Assembly (NCBI GenBank): GCA_009391275.1
Contig: VEXF01000039.1
Coordinates: 1-12,096 of the forward strand
DNA from: SAR202 cluster bacterium AD-804-J14_MRT_500m
Lineage (GTDB): Bacteria; Chloroflexota; Dehalococcoidia; UBA3495; GCA-2712585
Length of the DNA stretch: 12,096 nucleotides
Direction of reading: 5' to 3'
The notes below the pieces were generated by a model that was not told the origin of the DNA, did not search any database, and saw only the letters and a list, made by a program, of their open reading frames with translations. This document shows, piece after piece, positions 1 through 6,962 of the stretch (its first letter is position 1; every line of letters starts with the position of its first letter). The translations under genes were made by a program, and so were the position numbers.

Positions 1-136
1 GCTAAGGACTTAGAGGCACTTACCCCATTTAAATTTCATTGAGTTTCAAAGCGTAAATTCTTGTATTGCTATTGGAATAATGACATGCTGTGAGACTGAT
101 CCTCTAAGAATATGAAACACCAGTATTTGATAGGGC

Positions 137-1393
137 ATGATAAACAGTCATCATGCATTGTATTCGCATGTGCTTGAGATAACTCGAGCCAAACCCCAAG
201 AAGCTGGGCGATACCGTTTCATAATTGTCGGTCTGACGGCATTTCTTGCGTTTGCGTTTGGGCTCAACTTGTTTGCAGTTGGTCCAATCACACCAATAAT
301 GATTGAGCATTTTGATGTCAATAACAGCAGAGCCGGTCTCCTGACAAGCATTGTATTCTTTGTACACATTGTATTAGCCATACCGGCAAGCCTGCTCGTG
401 GGCCGAATGGGGCTTAAATCAATTATCACTTTGGGAGCCATAGTAGCATCCACGACGCTACTGAGCTTTAGCGCTACCAATAGTTTCACCCTTCTCCTAC
501 TACTACGTGGGATCTCTGGTGTGGGGTTTTTGTTAGTGTTTCCTGCTGTAGGTCCGTTATTTATGCAATGGGTTCGTCCGAGAGAACTTCCTTTGGCAAA
601 TGGGATATTTGTAACCGCTGCCAGCGCAGGAATAACAGTTTCCTCTTTTTTGGTTGCACCGCTGTCAGAAGCTATCGGATGGGAGATAGTCCTGAGCTCG
701 CTTGGTGGTTTGTCGATGATCAGTACCGTTACATGGGTGCTGTTAGGGCGAGCAAACGAATTTATTGTAGACGACCCCATACGCTCGCAGATACGAAACG
801 TTTGGAAGGTGATCTGGTCTCGGAATGCCATATTAATAGCCATTGCTGATGCGGGACCTCTCGCTTTGCTTAGTGTGGCGTTAGGATGGCTACCGGCGTT
901 CTATTACGAAGCGCACGGAATTTCGTTAGTACGGGGTGGTGTACTTATGGGACTTTTGTCGCTATCTGGACTAGTTTCCCTGGTAGCAGCTACCTTCCTA
1001 ACTACAAAGATTCACAGCCGACGACCATTCCTTGTAATTCCTGGCGCTTTGATCGGATTGGCTGGCCTCTCAGTGGTCTTTTTGGCGGGCTCAGGCGCGA
1101 TATATTTTGCCGTAATAGTTTTAGGACTCGCTTGTTGGATTTATGTACCGGCGCTTGTGACTATCCCCATGGATCTATACTCCAATAAACCGAGGACAGT
1201 TTCGTACATATTTGCGGCCCTTTTAGGTTTTGGAGGAATTGCTAGTTTTGCTGCTCCTCCTATAGTGGGGGCTCTAGCTGATTATACTGGGAGCTATATT
1301 CCCGGGTTGGTCATCTTTGCAGTGTTGGCTTCGAGTCTGGGTATCGCTGGGTTAATGTTGCCTGAAAGTGGCCGTTCGAAGTCCGCAATTTGA
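137..1393 (+). CDS. MFS transporter (12-TM major facilitator, substrate unknown)
   Basis: This is an integral inner-membrane secondary transporter of 418 residues, the usual major facilitator length. About twelve hydrophobic segments can be seen, the first near residues 28-50 (FIIVGLTAFLAFAF) and the last near 388-408. The loop between TM2 and TM3 carries the family motif A, seen as VGRMGLKS at residues 88-95. A longer hydrophilic stretch at about 205-228 (ANEFIVDDPIRSQIRNVWK) is the central cytoplasmic loop. The last helix pair holds GALADYTGSY (378-387), common in MFS C-terminal halves. The ATG at 137 has only a poor SD (AGGG directly before it), so the exact start is less sure than the family. 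The gene stands alone on the plus strand and converges on the DUF4349 gene 29 bases beyond its stop. Its general look recalls NarK/CynX-type or other organic-anion carriers, but the cargo cannot be told. Import of a substrate for the hydrolases further right is possible but unproven. Confidence 0.93.
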   Translation: MINSHHALYSHVLEITRAKPQEAGRYRFIIVGLTAFLAFAFGLNLFAVGPITPIMIEHFDVNNSRAGLLTSIVFFVHIVLAIPASLLVGRMGLKSIITLGAIVASTTLLSFSATNSFTLLLLLRGISGVGFLLVFPAVGPLFMQWVRPRELPLANGIFVTAASAGITVSSFLVAPLSEAIGWEIVLSSLGGLSMISTVTWVLLGRANEFIVDDPIRSQIRNVWKVIWSRNAILIAIADAGPLALLSVALGWLPAFYYEAHGISLVRGGVLMGLLSLSGLVSLVAATFLTTKIHSRRPFLVIPGALIGLAGLSVVFLAGSGAIYFAVIVLGLACWIYVPALVTIPMDLYSNKPRTVSYIFAALLGFGGIASFAAPPIVGALADYTGSYIPGLVIFAVLASSLGIAGLMLPESGRSKSAI

Positions 1394-1422
1394 TATGCAG
1401 TGATGAAACATGTTGGTCCGAA

Positions 1423-2310
1423 CTATCGCGTCGTCCGATGTCGCTTATGCTTCTTCCAGCGCACAGCAAACCATATAAAGATGGTTATGGGCACCCATAC
1501 TGGGGAAAAAATAACAATATGTATTGAGAGACTTATGAGATTTTGCCCCAATCTGCTTAATCCACGAATTGCGGATCTTGCTGTCTCCGAAGGGCTCCAG
1601 CCAGGTTCTACGAGCGATTTGAGGTTAGTGGCAGGTCGGATGTCTACGATGATCAGGGAATTGGCAGATGTAGATTCTAGGTATTCCATCCGACCTTTAG
1701 CTTGTTCGATCTGTACGGTTACGTCTGTAGCAGCAGATCTGACCTTTAATATATCTTCAACGGTCTCAGCACGATCCAAAAGGCGCAAGTATTGCTCTTC
1801 TGTCTGTTCCAAGATTCGCAATCTAGAATCTAAGTCCATGTATTCTTCTGTTACGTCTTGAGCGAAGGTGCTCTCTCGAGTAACCCGAACAGCAAGATCC
1901 CGAATTTCCGTCATTGATGCGGATGAATATTCTACCGGGATCCGCAGGGACATCCATCCTACTTGATTCGCTTCCTCTCCCGTGAGATGAGAAGAAACTA
2001 CGATACCGCCAAAGCTTGTCGTGTGGAGTGCGATCTGACTCATCGCGACTGATACTTGAGGAACTAAGATATCCAAGTTAGCGTTGAGAACGGTCATGCG
2101 ATCTTGACGAGTAGATACACCGGCGTCCGATCTCATGATAGGTTTATTGTCGATAAATCCGGAGTCTACTGGAGACCGAACTTGCAGATCATTGTTGAAG
2201 AACGAAGATTCAGGGTCTAGTAATCGGTCCGAATCGTTAACATGATTGTCTGATCCACCGCAACTTGCGACGAACATAATTGCCATCAATGAAAAGACAT
2301 ATATGATCAT
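1423..2310 (-). CDS. DUF4349 lipoprotein with C-terminal membrane anchor
   Basis: A membrane-attached protein of unknown function with a DUF4349 domain. Taking the ATG at 2310, the first residues (MIIYVFSLMAIMFVASC) form a lipoprotein signal with lipobox VASC and lipidated Cys17. An acidic, Ser/Asn-rich linker follows. The DUF4349 region runs from about residue 70 to 227 and contains WMSLRIPVEY, then DVTEEYMDLDSRLRIL, then a Leu/Glu-rich coiled coil to about 217. Near residues 262-285 is a membrane helix (IHIVIFSPVWVPITIFIWF), ended by the basic tail RWKKHKRHRTTR. The reading frame stays open to a GTG at 2439 (338 residues). That longer form has no SD and would put 43 hydrophilic residues before the lipoprotein signal, so I prefer the shorter one. 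The ATG at 2310 also lacks a clear SD, and a start one to seven codons upstream would add the Lys normally seen in the signal's n-region. Family membership is secure; function is unknown. Confidence 0.85.
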   Translation of the reverse strand: MIIYVFSLMAIMFVASCGGSDNHVNDSDRLLDPESSFFNNDLQVRSPVDSGFIDNKPIMRSDAGVSTRQDRMTVLNANLDILVPQVSVAMSQIALHTTSFGGIVVSSHLTGEEANQVGWMSLRIPVEYSSASMTEIRDLAVRVTRESTFAQDVTEEYMDLDSRLRILEQTEEQYLRLLDRAETVEDILKVRSAATDVTVQIEQAKGRMEYLESTSANSLIIVDIRPATNLKSLVEPGWSPSETARSAIRGLSRLGQNLISLSIHIVIFSPVWVPITIFIWFAVRWKKHKRHRTTR

Positions 2311-2560
2311 TGACTTGAATGGCGCAGCAATGTTTTTATCTGGGATGTTTATAAAACGTATTAATTTTTCCAATATTTCAAAAGTTTCCAACGGAAGAAT
2401 ATCATGGGTAGAGGTGCTCCAGAAAATAGTGGGGAACACAGCTTACTATATAGCCAAAGGTGGCTAATCGGCGTAATTGAAATTTGGTAGAATTGCTTGC
2501 TGGTAAGGATCTGGTGCCGAGTCGAAAGAGGCAAATCGTTTTATGGTGAGAGATCATGTG

Positions 2561-3883
2561 TTAATAGAAAGCTAAAGTCTCTGGGTTTAACTCATCTGCC
2601 AACGTTTTCTTGAGAGTATCAAGCATGGGGAAGTCCCATTCACTGACGAATGTGATTGCTGTGCCGTCTCCCCCCATGCGAGCGGTTCTTCCTATCCTGT
2701 GTATGTATTCTTCGAGGTTCTGGGGCATGTCGTAATTAATCACATGGGTAACTTTCGGAATATCTAACCCGCGCGCAGCTACGTTTGTAGCGACTAAAAG
2801 TCGCATAGTTCCAGTTTCAAACGCGCGCATACCTGCGTTTCTTTGGGGTTGCGTCATGCCTCCGTGGATGCCAGCCACAGGTATATTTTGTTGTCGAAGT
2901 GAATATACTAATCTTTCTACTCCGATCTGAGTTCGTCGGAACAACAATGCCTTCCCACCATTAATTTGTGCATTTAATAGTTGGACAAGAGCTCTTACCC
3001 TGTCGCGCTCCAGGACTTCATAATAAATTTGTCGTACATTGGGAGCAGTTTCGATCTCGCCACCTATGCGTATCCAAATCGGTGATCGCATGTGGCGATA
3101 TGCTATGCGGCGGATTTGGGATGGAATAGTGGCAGAGAACAGAGAGGTCTGACGGGATTTAGGACTGTGGGACAAAATACGTTCTATGTCAGGAAGGAAA
3201 CCAATGTCTAGCATTTCGTCGGCCTCATCCAGCACTAATGTACGCAACTTGCCTAAATGTAAAGTTCTTCTATCCAGATGATCAAGAATTCGGCCCGGAG
3301 TTCCTACCACGATTTGGGTACCGCTCTGTAGTAGTGAGATCTGCTTAAATATCGGTTGTCCACCATAGCATGCGGTAATATTTAGGTGTCGAAACTGAGC
3401 GATACGCTCTAGCTCACGGTGGACTTGCATGGCCAACTCACGGGTAGGAACTAGGACTAGACCTTGCACATTCTGATTTTCAGGGTCTAACTGTTCTATT
3501 ATTGGAATACCAAACGCGGCCGTTTTGCCTGTTCCTGTCAAAGCTTGGCCCACGACGTCCTGTCCTTCCAGCAATGGAGGTATGCATTGTTCTTGCACTG
3601 GCGAAGGGTTCTCGTATCCGATGTGCTGAAGAGCACGTCCTACATCACGGCTTACCGAAATTGATCCGAACTTGGAATCGTAGGACGCTAGCTGATTTTC
3701 TGCTTGGATCGGATTTCTGTTCGGTCTTTGACCATTAGGAAATTCAGTACCACGCTCGGGCAGTGGTCGGCTAGGGTTCCCTCGGTGTTTTCGAGATCCT
3801 TCTTTTCGCCTGGTTGGTTGCGATTGGGGCAATGGCAGGTCGGATGAGATGATCTTATCCTTTCTTAGATCCATTTCTGGCAT
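2561..3883 (-). CDS. DEAD-box ATP-dependent RNA helicase
   Basis: A cytoplasmic ATP-dependent RNA unwinding enzyme of the CshA/RhlE/DeaD type, 440 residues. Motifs appear in order: Q motif GYENPSPVQEQ (89-99), motif I ALTGTGKT (114-121), Ia PTREL (146-150), Ib GTPGR (194-198), II DEAD (219-222), III SAT (250-252), IV ALLFRRTQ (312-319), V VATNVAARGLDIP (364-376) and VI HRIGRTARMG (395-404). Motif I has Leu where the family usually has Gln (AQTGTGKT). The protein stops soon after motif VI, so there is no C-terminal RNA-binding extension. Instead the first ~70 residues are disordered and rich in Arg, Lys, Pro and Asn (RRKEGSRKHRGNPSRP), which may bind RNA. The ATG at 3883 lacks a clear SD. It lies 221 bases downstream of the RRM gene on the same strand, and the two probably act together in RNA structure remodelling or cold response (inference). 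Confidence 0.97.
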   Translation of the reverse strand: MPEMDLRKDKIISSDLPLPQSQPTRRKEGSRKHRGNPSRPLPERGTEFPNGQRPNRNPIQAENQLASYDSKFGSISVSRDVGRALQHIGYENPSPVQEQCIPPLLEGQDVVGQALTGTGKTAAFGIPIIEQLDPENQNVQGLVLVPTRELAMQVHRELERIAQFRHLNITACYGGQPIFKQISLLQSGTQIVVGTPGRILDHLDRRTLHLGKLRTLVLDEADEMLDIGFLPDIERILSHSPKSRQTSLFSATIPSQIRRIAYRHMRSPIWIRIGGEIETAPNVRQIYYEVLERDRVRALVQLLNAQINGGKALLFRRTQIGVERLVYSLRQQNIPVAGIHGGMTQPQRNAGMRAFETGTMRLLVATNVAARGLDIPKVTHVINYDMPQNLEEYIHRIGRTARMGGDGTAITFVSEWDFPMLDTLKKTLADELNPETLAFY

Positions 3884-3991
3884 GATTCGTAATTAATATG
3901 TATTGAATAACTTACTGATGCGACTTTTGGTTAATTGATCTCGCTACAGTTTGATAATACGTTTTACATCCCGAGATTGGGAAGTTGTTAC

Positions 3992-4008
3992 GAGTTCTAC
4001 GTGAACTC
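3992..4008. promoter_or_regulatory. Operator-like dyad upstream of the helicase gene
   Basis: A perfect 6-bp inverted repeat, GAGTTC and GAACTC, separated by five bases (TACGT). It lies in the 221-base gap between the RRM stop and the helicase start. No run of T follows on either strand, so it is not a typical intrinsic terminator. It could be a protein-binding site or a small hairpin in the helicase leader. A 17-base dyad of this kind can arise by chance, hence the low confidence. Confidence 0.25.
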
Positions 4009-4104
4009 CTTTAACGCTTAGAAGATTCAAAAGAGCACAAAGCAGTGAGCGAATATATGGCGTTCATTTTAACCATGGAGAATATTATGTGAGGCAAGGG
4101 GTAA

Positions 4105-4455
4105 CTAAACTTTTAGCCATGAAGGTTTCCAACTGTACTCTGTTTTCGTCGCCCGATTACCTTGTGTTCGTGACTGTGTGGTCTTTGCACTCGAGTCGCT
4201 GCCTTCGGTTCTAGGACGAGCTTCGTGTACGACAAGAGTTCGTTTCGGTTGATGGAACACTTTTTGGTTAAGGGCTTTAATTGCATGCTTCGCTTCGGCC
4301 CCTGCGGGCATTTCGACAAACGCGAATCCCTTGGATAACCGTGTGTTGCGGTCTCTAATTATCGCTACGGACCCAACTCTGCCATAGGTATTGAAAAGTG
4401 ATCGTAGTTCGTCTTCGGTAAATTCCGGTTGTAGGTTGCCTACATAGATTCTCAA
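4105..4455 (-). CDS. RRM-domain RNA-binding protein (bacterial Rbp type)
   Basis: A small cytoplasmic RNA-binding protein of 116 residues. A single RNA recognition motif covers residues 1-79, with RNP2 seen as IYVGNL (3-8) and RNP1 as KGFAFVEM (42-49); both aromatic positions of RNP1 are Phe. The tail (80-116) is rich in Ser, Thr, Arg and Gln and probably flexible, as in cyanobacterial and other bacterial Rbp proteins. The start is a TTG at 4455. An in-frame TGA lies four codons before it, AGGAG sits five bases upstream, and the RNP2 strand begins at residue 3. The next in-frame ATG (residue 49) would destroy the domain. A sigma70-like promoter sits immediately upstream. The helicase gene follows on the same strand. 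Proteins of this class are often cold-induced RNA chaperones; that role is inferred here from family and neighbour. Confidence 0.93.
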   Translation of the reverse strand: MRIYVGNLQPEFTEDELRSLFNTYGRVGSVAIIRDRNTRLSKGFAFVEMPAGAEAKHAIKALNQKVFHQPKRTLVVHEARPRTEGSDSSAKTTQSRTQGNRATKTEYSWKPSWLKV

Positions 4456-4473
4456 ATTTGCTCCTGTTCATGT

Positions 4474-4502
4474 CTTATAGGATGCAGCAACTAACTTCGC
4501 AA
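4474..4502 (-). promoter_or_regulatory. Sigma70-type promoter of the RRM gene
   Basis: On the minus strand TTGCGA (4502-4497) is followed after exactly 17 bases by TATAAG (4479-4474). These match the TTGACA and TATAAT consensus at 4/6 and 5/6 positions. Transcription would begin near 4467, leaving a leader of only about a dozen bases that contains the AGGAG used by the TTG start at 4455. The fit to spacing and to the start codon makes this the best promoter in the window. Confidence 0.55.
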
Positions 4503-4806
4503 GTAAGAAACTAGTCGATAAACATTAAATGTGGGTGGTTGAATACCTCTCGTGATTTTGAAGAACCTAACAAGATGGGACTCGTTTATAGATTGCAATA
4601 TGAAGTCTTTTGGCTCTGTTGAATTCGAAACAATCAGTGAACACCACGGGACGAGTTAATAACACGAAAGAGCTTCGTTATAGCGATATTGTGCGAAATA
4701 TGGTGGCCCCGAACTTCCGACGCACCGCCACTAAAAGTGAAATATTATCAGAATAGTGGCTTAATCCTACCATTTTCTTGGTTAAACCGCAACAAACTAT
4801 CCGTAG

Positions 4807-4823
4807 ACAATTCCATGGATTGT
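4807..4823. promoter_or_regulatory. Imperfect palindrome around CCATGG
   Basis: ACAAT (4807-4811) and ATTGT (4819-4823) are inverted arms flanking the palindrome CCATGG (4813-4818), with one unpaired T at 4812. The arrangement resembles a dimeric regulator site. Another dyad lies 16 bases to the right. No promoter close by can be assigned, so a regulatory role is only a suggestion. Confidence 0.25.
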
Positions 4824-4838
4824 GTCGATATCCCATTA

Positions 4839-4852
4839 TATGTGTTCACATA
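4839..4852. promoter_or_regulatory. TATGTG-TT-CACATA operator-like dyad
   Basis: A perfect 6-bp inverted repeat with a two-base centre. Its TGTG/CACA core recalls sites bound by dimeric helix-turn-helix regulators, but the spacing is not that of CRP or FNR sites. It lies far (about 340 bases) upstream of the RRM promoter and about 150 bases past the CMD-like gene's stop, so no target gene is evident. Confidence 0.25.
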
Positions 4853-5002
4853 CTGGCAGTTCGAATAGGAAATATCTGACAATCATTTCGACAAAAGCGA
4901 ATGCACCTGCTCTGTGAGATAGGTGATCTGGCGCACGGTAATAGTGGCACGACAATTAAAAGCAGTGCAACCGTTGGTTGAATCAGGTCCTACTGGCACT
5001 AT

Positions 5003-5560
5003 CTATGGGGGGAGGTAGGTCAGGGCGGAGTCCAGCCCGGGCTCCTGGACTACCTCCAGGGCCTGGATGCAGTGGGACATGGCGTAGTAGTAGGTACAAA
5101 CGACCAGCATGTCTATGATGGCCGGTATGCCGATCTGGTCTCGCAGGGCGTCGAAGGTGTGGTCGGAGACGCAGTGGTGCCGCAGCAGCTCCTGGACGAA
5201 CTGGACAACGTTGGAGTCGCTGGGGTCCAGGCCCACGGGGGCGCGGAATTGGAGGATGGCGTCGATCACGTCATCGGGTAGCCCGGCGGCCTTGGCGGAG
5301 CGCTGGTTGGCGGTCCAGATGTGGTGGCCCCCGGCCTCCCGGGCGGCGGTGAGTATGGCCAGGTATTTGACTCGCTTGTCCAGCGGGGTATCGACGCGGG
5401 CGTAGACGCCGAGCTGCGCCAGCTTTCCCGCGGCCACAGGGTTATTGAGCAGGGCGGCCCAGTTGTGGGCCGTTCCGCCGCGTGGTCCGGCTATCTGGTC
5501 CCAGACGTCTTGGCCTTCCGGGTCCAGGTTTTCACGTTCTACGAAGGGTACTCTGGGCAT
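5003..5560 (-). CDS. Carboxymuconolactone decarboxylase (CMD)-like protein
   Basis: A 185-residue all-helical protein of the carboxymuconolactone decarboxylase/AhpD-like superfamily. Recognisable parts are the N-terminal PRVPFVERENL, the core helix LAILTAAREAGGHH (67-80), GLPDDVIDAIL (93-103) and a C-terminal helix with DMLVVCTYYYAMSH (150-163). In many relatives the stretch after ARE...G reads EWxxH. Here it is IWTAN (81-85), so the usual Glu is Ile and the usual His is Asn. There is no CxxC, so peroxidase chemistry of the AhpD kind is not expected. The start is an ATG with GGGAGG four to five bases upstream. Its base composition is far above that of its neighbours (40 G/C in the 60 bases from 5221, against 25 in the 60 from 6241), with sharp drops outside the gene, which suggests recent transfer. 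An inverted repeat lies about 50 bases upstream. Substrate and activity are unknown; it might be non-catalytic. Confidence 0.88.
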   Translation of the reverse strand: MPRVPFVERENLDPEGQDVWDQIAGPRGGTAHNWAALLNNPVAAGKLAQLGVYARVDTPLDKRVKYLAILTAAREAGGHHIWTANQRSAKAAGLPDDVIDAILQFRAPVGLDPSDSNVVQFVQELLRHHCVSDHTFDALRDQIGIPAIIDMLVVCTYYYAMSHCIQALEVVQEPGLDSALTYLPP

Positions 5561-5608
5561 ATTCCCTCCCGGCAGTTGGGTGAATGCGAGGCTTGTAAGG
5601 TTAGTAAG

Positions 5609-5628
5609 ACGCTCTGAGTATAGAGCGT
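5609..5628 (-). promoter_or_regulatory. Inverted repeat over a candidate -10 box of the CMD-like gene
   Basis: Seven-base arms ACGCTCT (5609-5615) and AGAGCGT (5622-5628) enclose six bases. Read on the minus strand, the centre contains TATACT (5622-5617), a 5/6 match to a -10 element, about 57 bases before the CMD-like start. No convincing -35 was found. This would suit a repressor operator. It may instead be a weak terminator hairpin for the upstream amidohydrolase, although no T-run follows. Confidence 0.35.
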
Positions 5629-5696
5629 GCTGAAAAACCCTTTCGACTAAGCGACTTTTTACCTGATCACTTTATCGATCTGGTTGCCATTGCGCT

Positions 5697-6812
5697 TTAT
5701 TTTAAGTTGTAAAGGCGAACCGTGTTATCGCGAAGGATTTTGCGTCGATCATCATCTGGAACGCCATCTAGAATTCGGTTTACGACTTGCCTGGAGTAAG
5801 GAAAAGTGGACTCTTGATGCGGGTAATCGGAACCCCACAAGAGATTGTCCACACCGATCAGATCACGTTCCCGTATACCCACAGGGTCTTCTTGAAAACT
5901 TAGAAAAACATTCCTGTGGAAGAAATCACTAGGTAGCATCCCATCCTTAAATCTCGGCAGCGCAACGCCTCTATGTCTCTGTGTATATGTATAGTCCATG
6001 CGCCCTAGAAGCATTGGTGCCCAACACAGATCGTGTTCTGTGCTTATTATCTTCAGTGTTGGATATCTTTCGAAAACCCCGGAAAATATCAGGTTGGCAA
6101 TGGAAACTCGAACCCAATAGTCAGCCGCGATGTCTTGGGACAACTTCACTTGTATAAAAGGCAGTGGGTGACCAGCCACTCCTCTATTCGTTCCGATATG
6201 GAAGCTGAGGGGCATGGCGAGCTCTACGGCAGCCTCCCATAATGGCTCGTAAATTGGAGAATCGTAGGATAGATCTTCGGCAGGATATACTGAAATCATC
6301 GCTCCTATTAAGCCTTGGTGGCGACATCGGCGCATTTCCTCAACCGCGCTTGGAACATCGTCTACGTTTATCATAGCTTGGCCAAGCAACTGCCTCGGAA
6401 ACGCACTGCAAAACTCGATGAGCCAATCATTGTAGGCACTACACATAGCTGATAAGAGATCGCTGTCCGGAATGATGAATAGGCCAAGTCCTGCTGTGGG
6501 GTAGATGACTGAAGCTTCGACTCCATCTAGCTCGCTATCTTTGATGAAGGCGGAAGGGATGTAACTCCCTTCTATAACTTCATCCCACAACCCAGCAGCG
6601 CTCAAATTCTCTGGATCATCGAACCTGCGACCGGATTGTGAGCCAGTATGGAATGAGAATAGTCGGATGCCATCTACGTACCAGTAGTCAGCTTCGCCTT
6701 CACGGACTACATGTGGGCCTCTGTCTTTGTATTTGGGGTCTATTCTTCCCTGCCAAAGATCGGGGGGCTCGACTACGTGTGAATCCGATGAAATTAATTT
6801 ATATGGATCCAT
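5697..6812 (-). CDS. Amidohydrolase 2 family metal-dependent hydrolase
   Basis: A cytoplasmic TIM-barrel hydrolase of the amidohydrolase_2 (ACMSD-like) group, 371 residues from the ATG at 6812. Likely metal or catalytic residues are D10 and H12 in SSDSHVVEP, H205 in SFHIGTN, H260 in STEHD, and D329 in WGSDYPH. The first pair is Asp-x-His, not the classical His-x-His, as in many uncharacterised members annotated as amidohydrolases or decarboxylases. The frame is open back to a TTG at 6851, but only the ATG at 6812 has an SD (AGAGGTG, eight bases upstream), so I use it. Members act by hydrolysis or non-oxidative decarboxylation of small aromatic or cyclic acids; the substrate here is unknown. 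It follows the COG1228-type amidohydrolase by 150 bases on the same strand and precedes the CMD-like gene, so the two hydrolases may share a transcript. Confidence 0.94.
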   Translation of the reverse strand: MDPYKLISSDSHVVEPPDLWQGRIDPKYKDRGPHVVREGEADYWYVDGIRLFSFHTGSQSGRRFDDPENLSAAGLWDEVIEGSYIPSAFIKDSELDGVEASVIYPTAGLGLFIIPDSDLLSAMCSAYNDWLIEFCSAFPRQLLGQAMINVDDVPSAVEEMRRCRHQGLIGAMISVYPAEDLSYDSPIYEPLWEAAVELAMPLSFHIGTNRGVAGHPLPFIQVKLSQDIAADYWVRVSIANLIFSGVFERYPTLKIISTEHDLCWAPMLLGRMDYTYTQRHRGVALPRFKDGMLPSDFFHRNVFLSFQEDPVGIRERDLIGVDNLLWGSDYPHQESTFPYSRQVVNRILDGVPDDDRRKILRDNTVRLYNLK

Positions 6813-6855
6813 GAACTTGGCACCTCTATATGGCACATTTTCCTGTGGCAACTAT

Positions 6856-6951
6856 CTAATACAGTACGACGGAGTCTACGCTTGCAAAGTACTGAATCAG
6901 ATTGTCGTGCCGTAAGGTTTTCATGTCAAGGAAAGCTCTCAGAGACGCCAT
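6856..6951 (-). CDS. Possible 31-codon small ORF between two amidohydrolases
   Basis: An ATG at 6951 opens 31 codons (MASLRAFLDMKTLR...) ending in TAG. A GGGG tract sits six bases upstream and could act as a weak SD. It fills most of the 150-base gap between the COG1228-type amidohydrolase and the amidohydrolase_2 gene, all on the same strand. No known family is recognised and a frame this short occurs by chance. It might be a leader peptide or nothing at all. Confidence 0.15.
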   Translation of the reverse strand: MASLRAFLDMKTLRHDNLIQYFASVDSVVLY

Positions 6952-6962
6952 TCTATTCCCCG

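Larger units (their letters stand above)
4503..5002. other. Long intergenic stretch without a convincing gene
   Basis: About 500 bases between the RRM promoter and the end of the GC-rich CMD-like gene. I see two operator-like dyads (4807-4823 and 4839-4852) and a 19-base near-copy of the RRM gene's RNP1 coding sequence (4884-4902). There are also two short open frames (plus 4637-4756, 39 codons; minus 4883-4999, 38 codons) that lack ribosome binding sites. No tRNA, terminator with a T-run, or recognisable protein motif beyond the RNP1 echo was found. It could be the remains of a decayed gene or an insertion scar next to the foreign-looking CMD gene. Confidence 0.5.

Noticed and set aside
9..108. 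Inverted repeat CTTAGAGG / CCTCTAAG upstream of the MFS gene
   Set aside because: Eight-base arms 84 bases apart are expected fairly often by chance and show no link to a promoter.
151..843. Long minus-strand open frame opposite the MFS gene
   Set aside because: It is antisense to a well-supported membrane protein, with no family motif and unusual composition.
1394..1422. Possible bidirectional terminator between the convergent MFS and DUF4349 genes
   Set aside because: No stem or T-run is visible in the 29 bases.
4637..4756. Plus-strand GTG-initiated frame of 39 codons in the gap upstream of the RRM gene
   Set aside because: No SD, no recognisable motif, and short enough to be chance; kept only as part of the intergenic description.
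4855..4880. GTTCGAAT resembling a tRNA T-loop
   Set aside because: Flanking bases do not pair as a T-stem, and no acceptor, D or anticodon arms can be drawn.
4883..4999. Minus-strand 38-codon frame in phase with, and just after, the CMD-like stop codon (TAG)
   Set aside because: It would need readthrough or a start without SD. The GC content falls at once past the stop, so it is not a continuation of that gene.
5072..5617. Several plus-strand frames opposite the CMD-like gene
   Set aside because: High GC content removes stop codons on the opposite strand; the translations show no family features.
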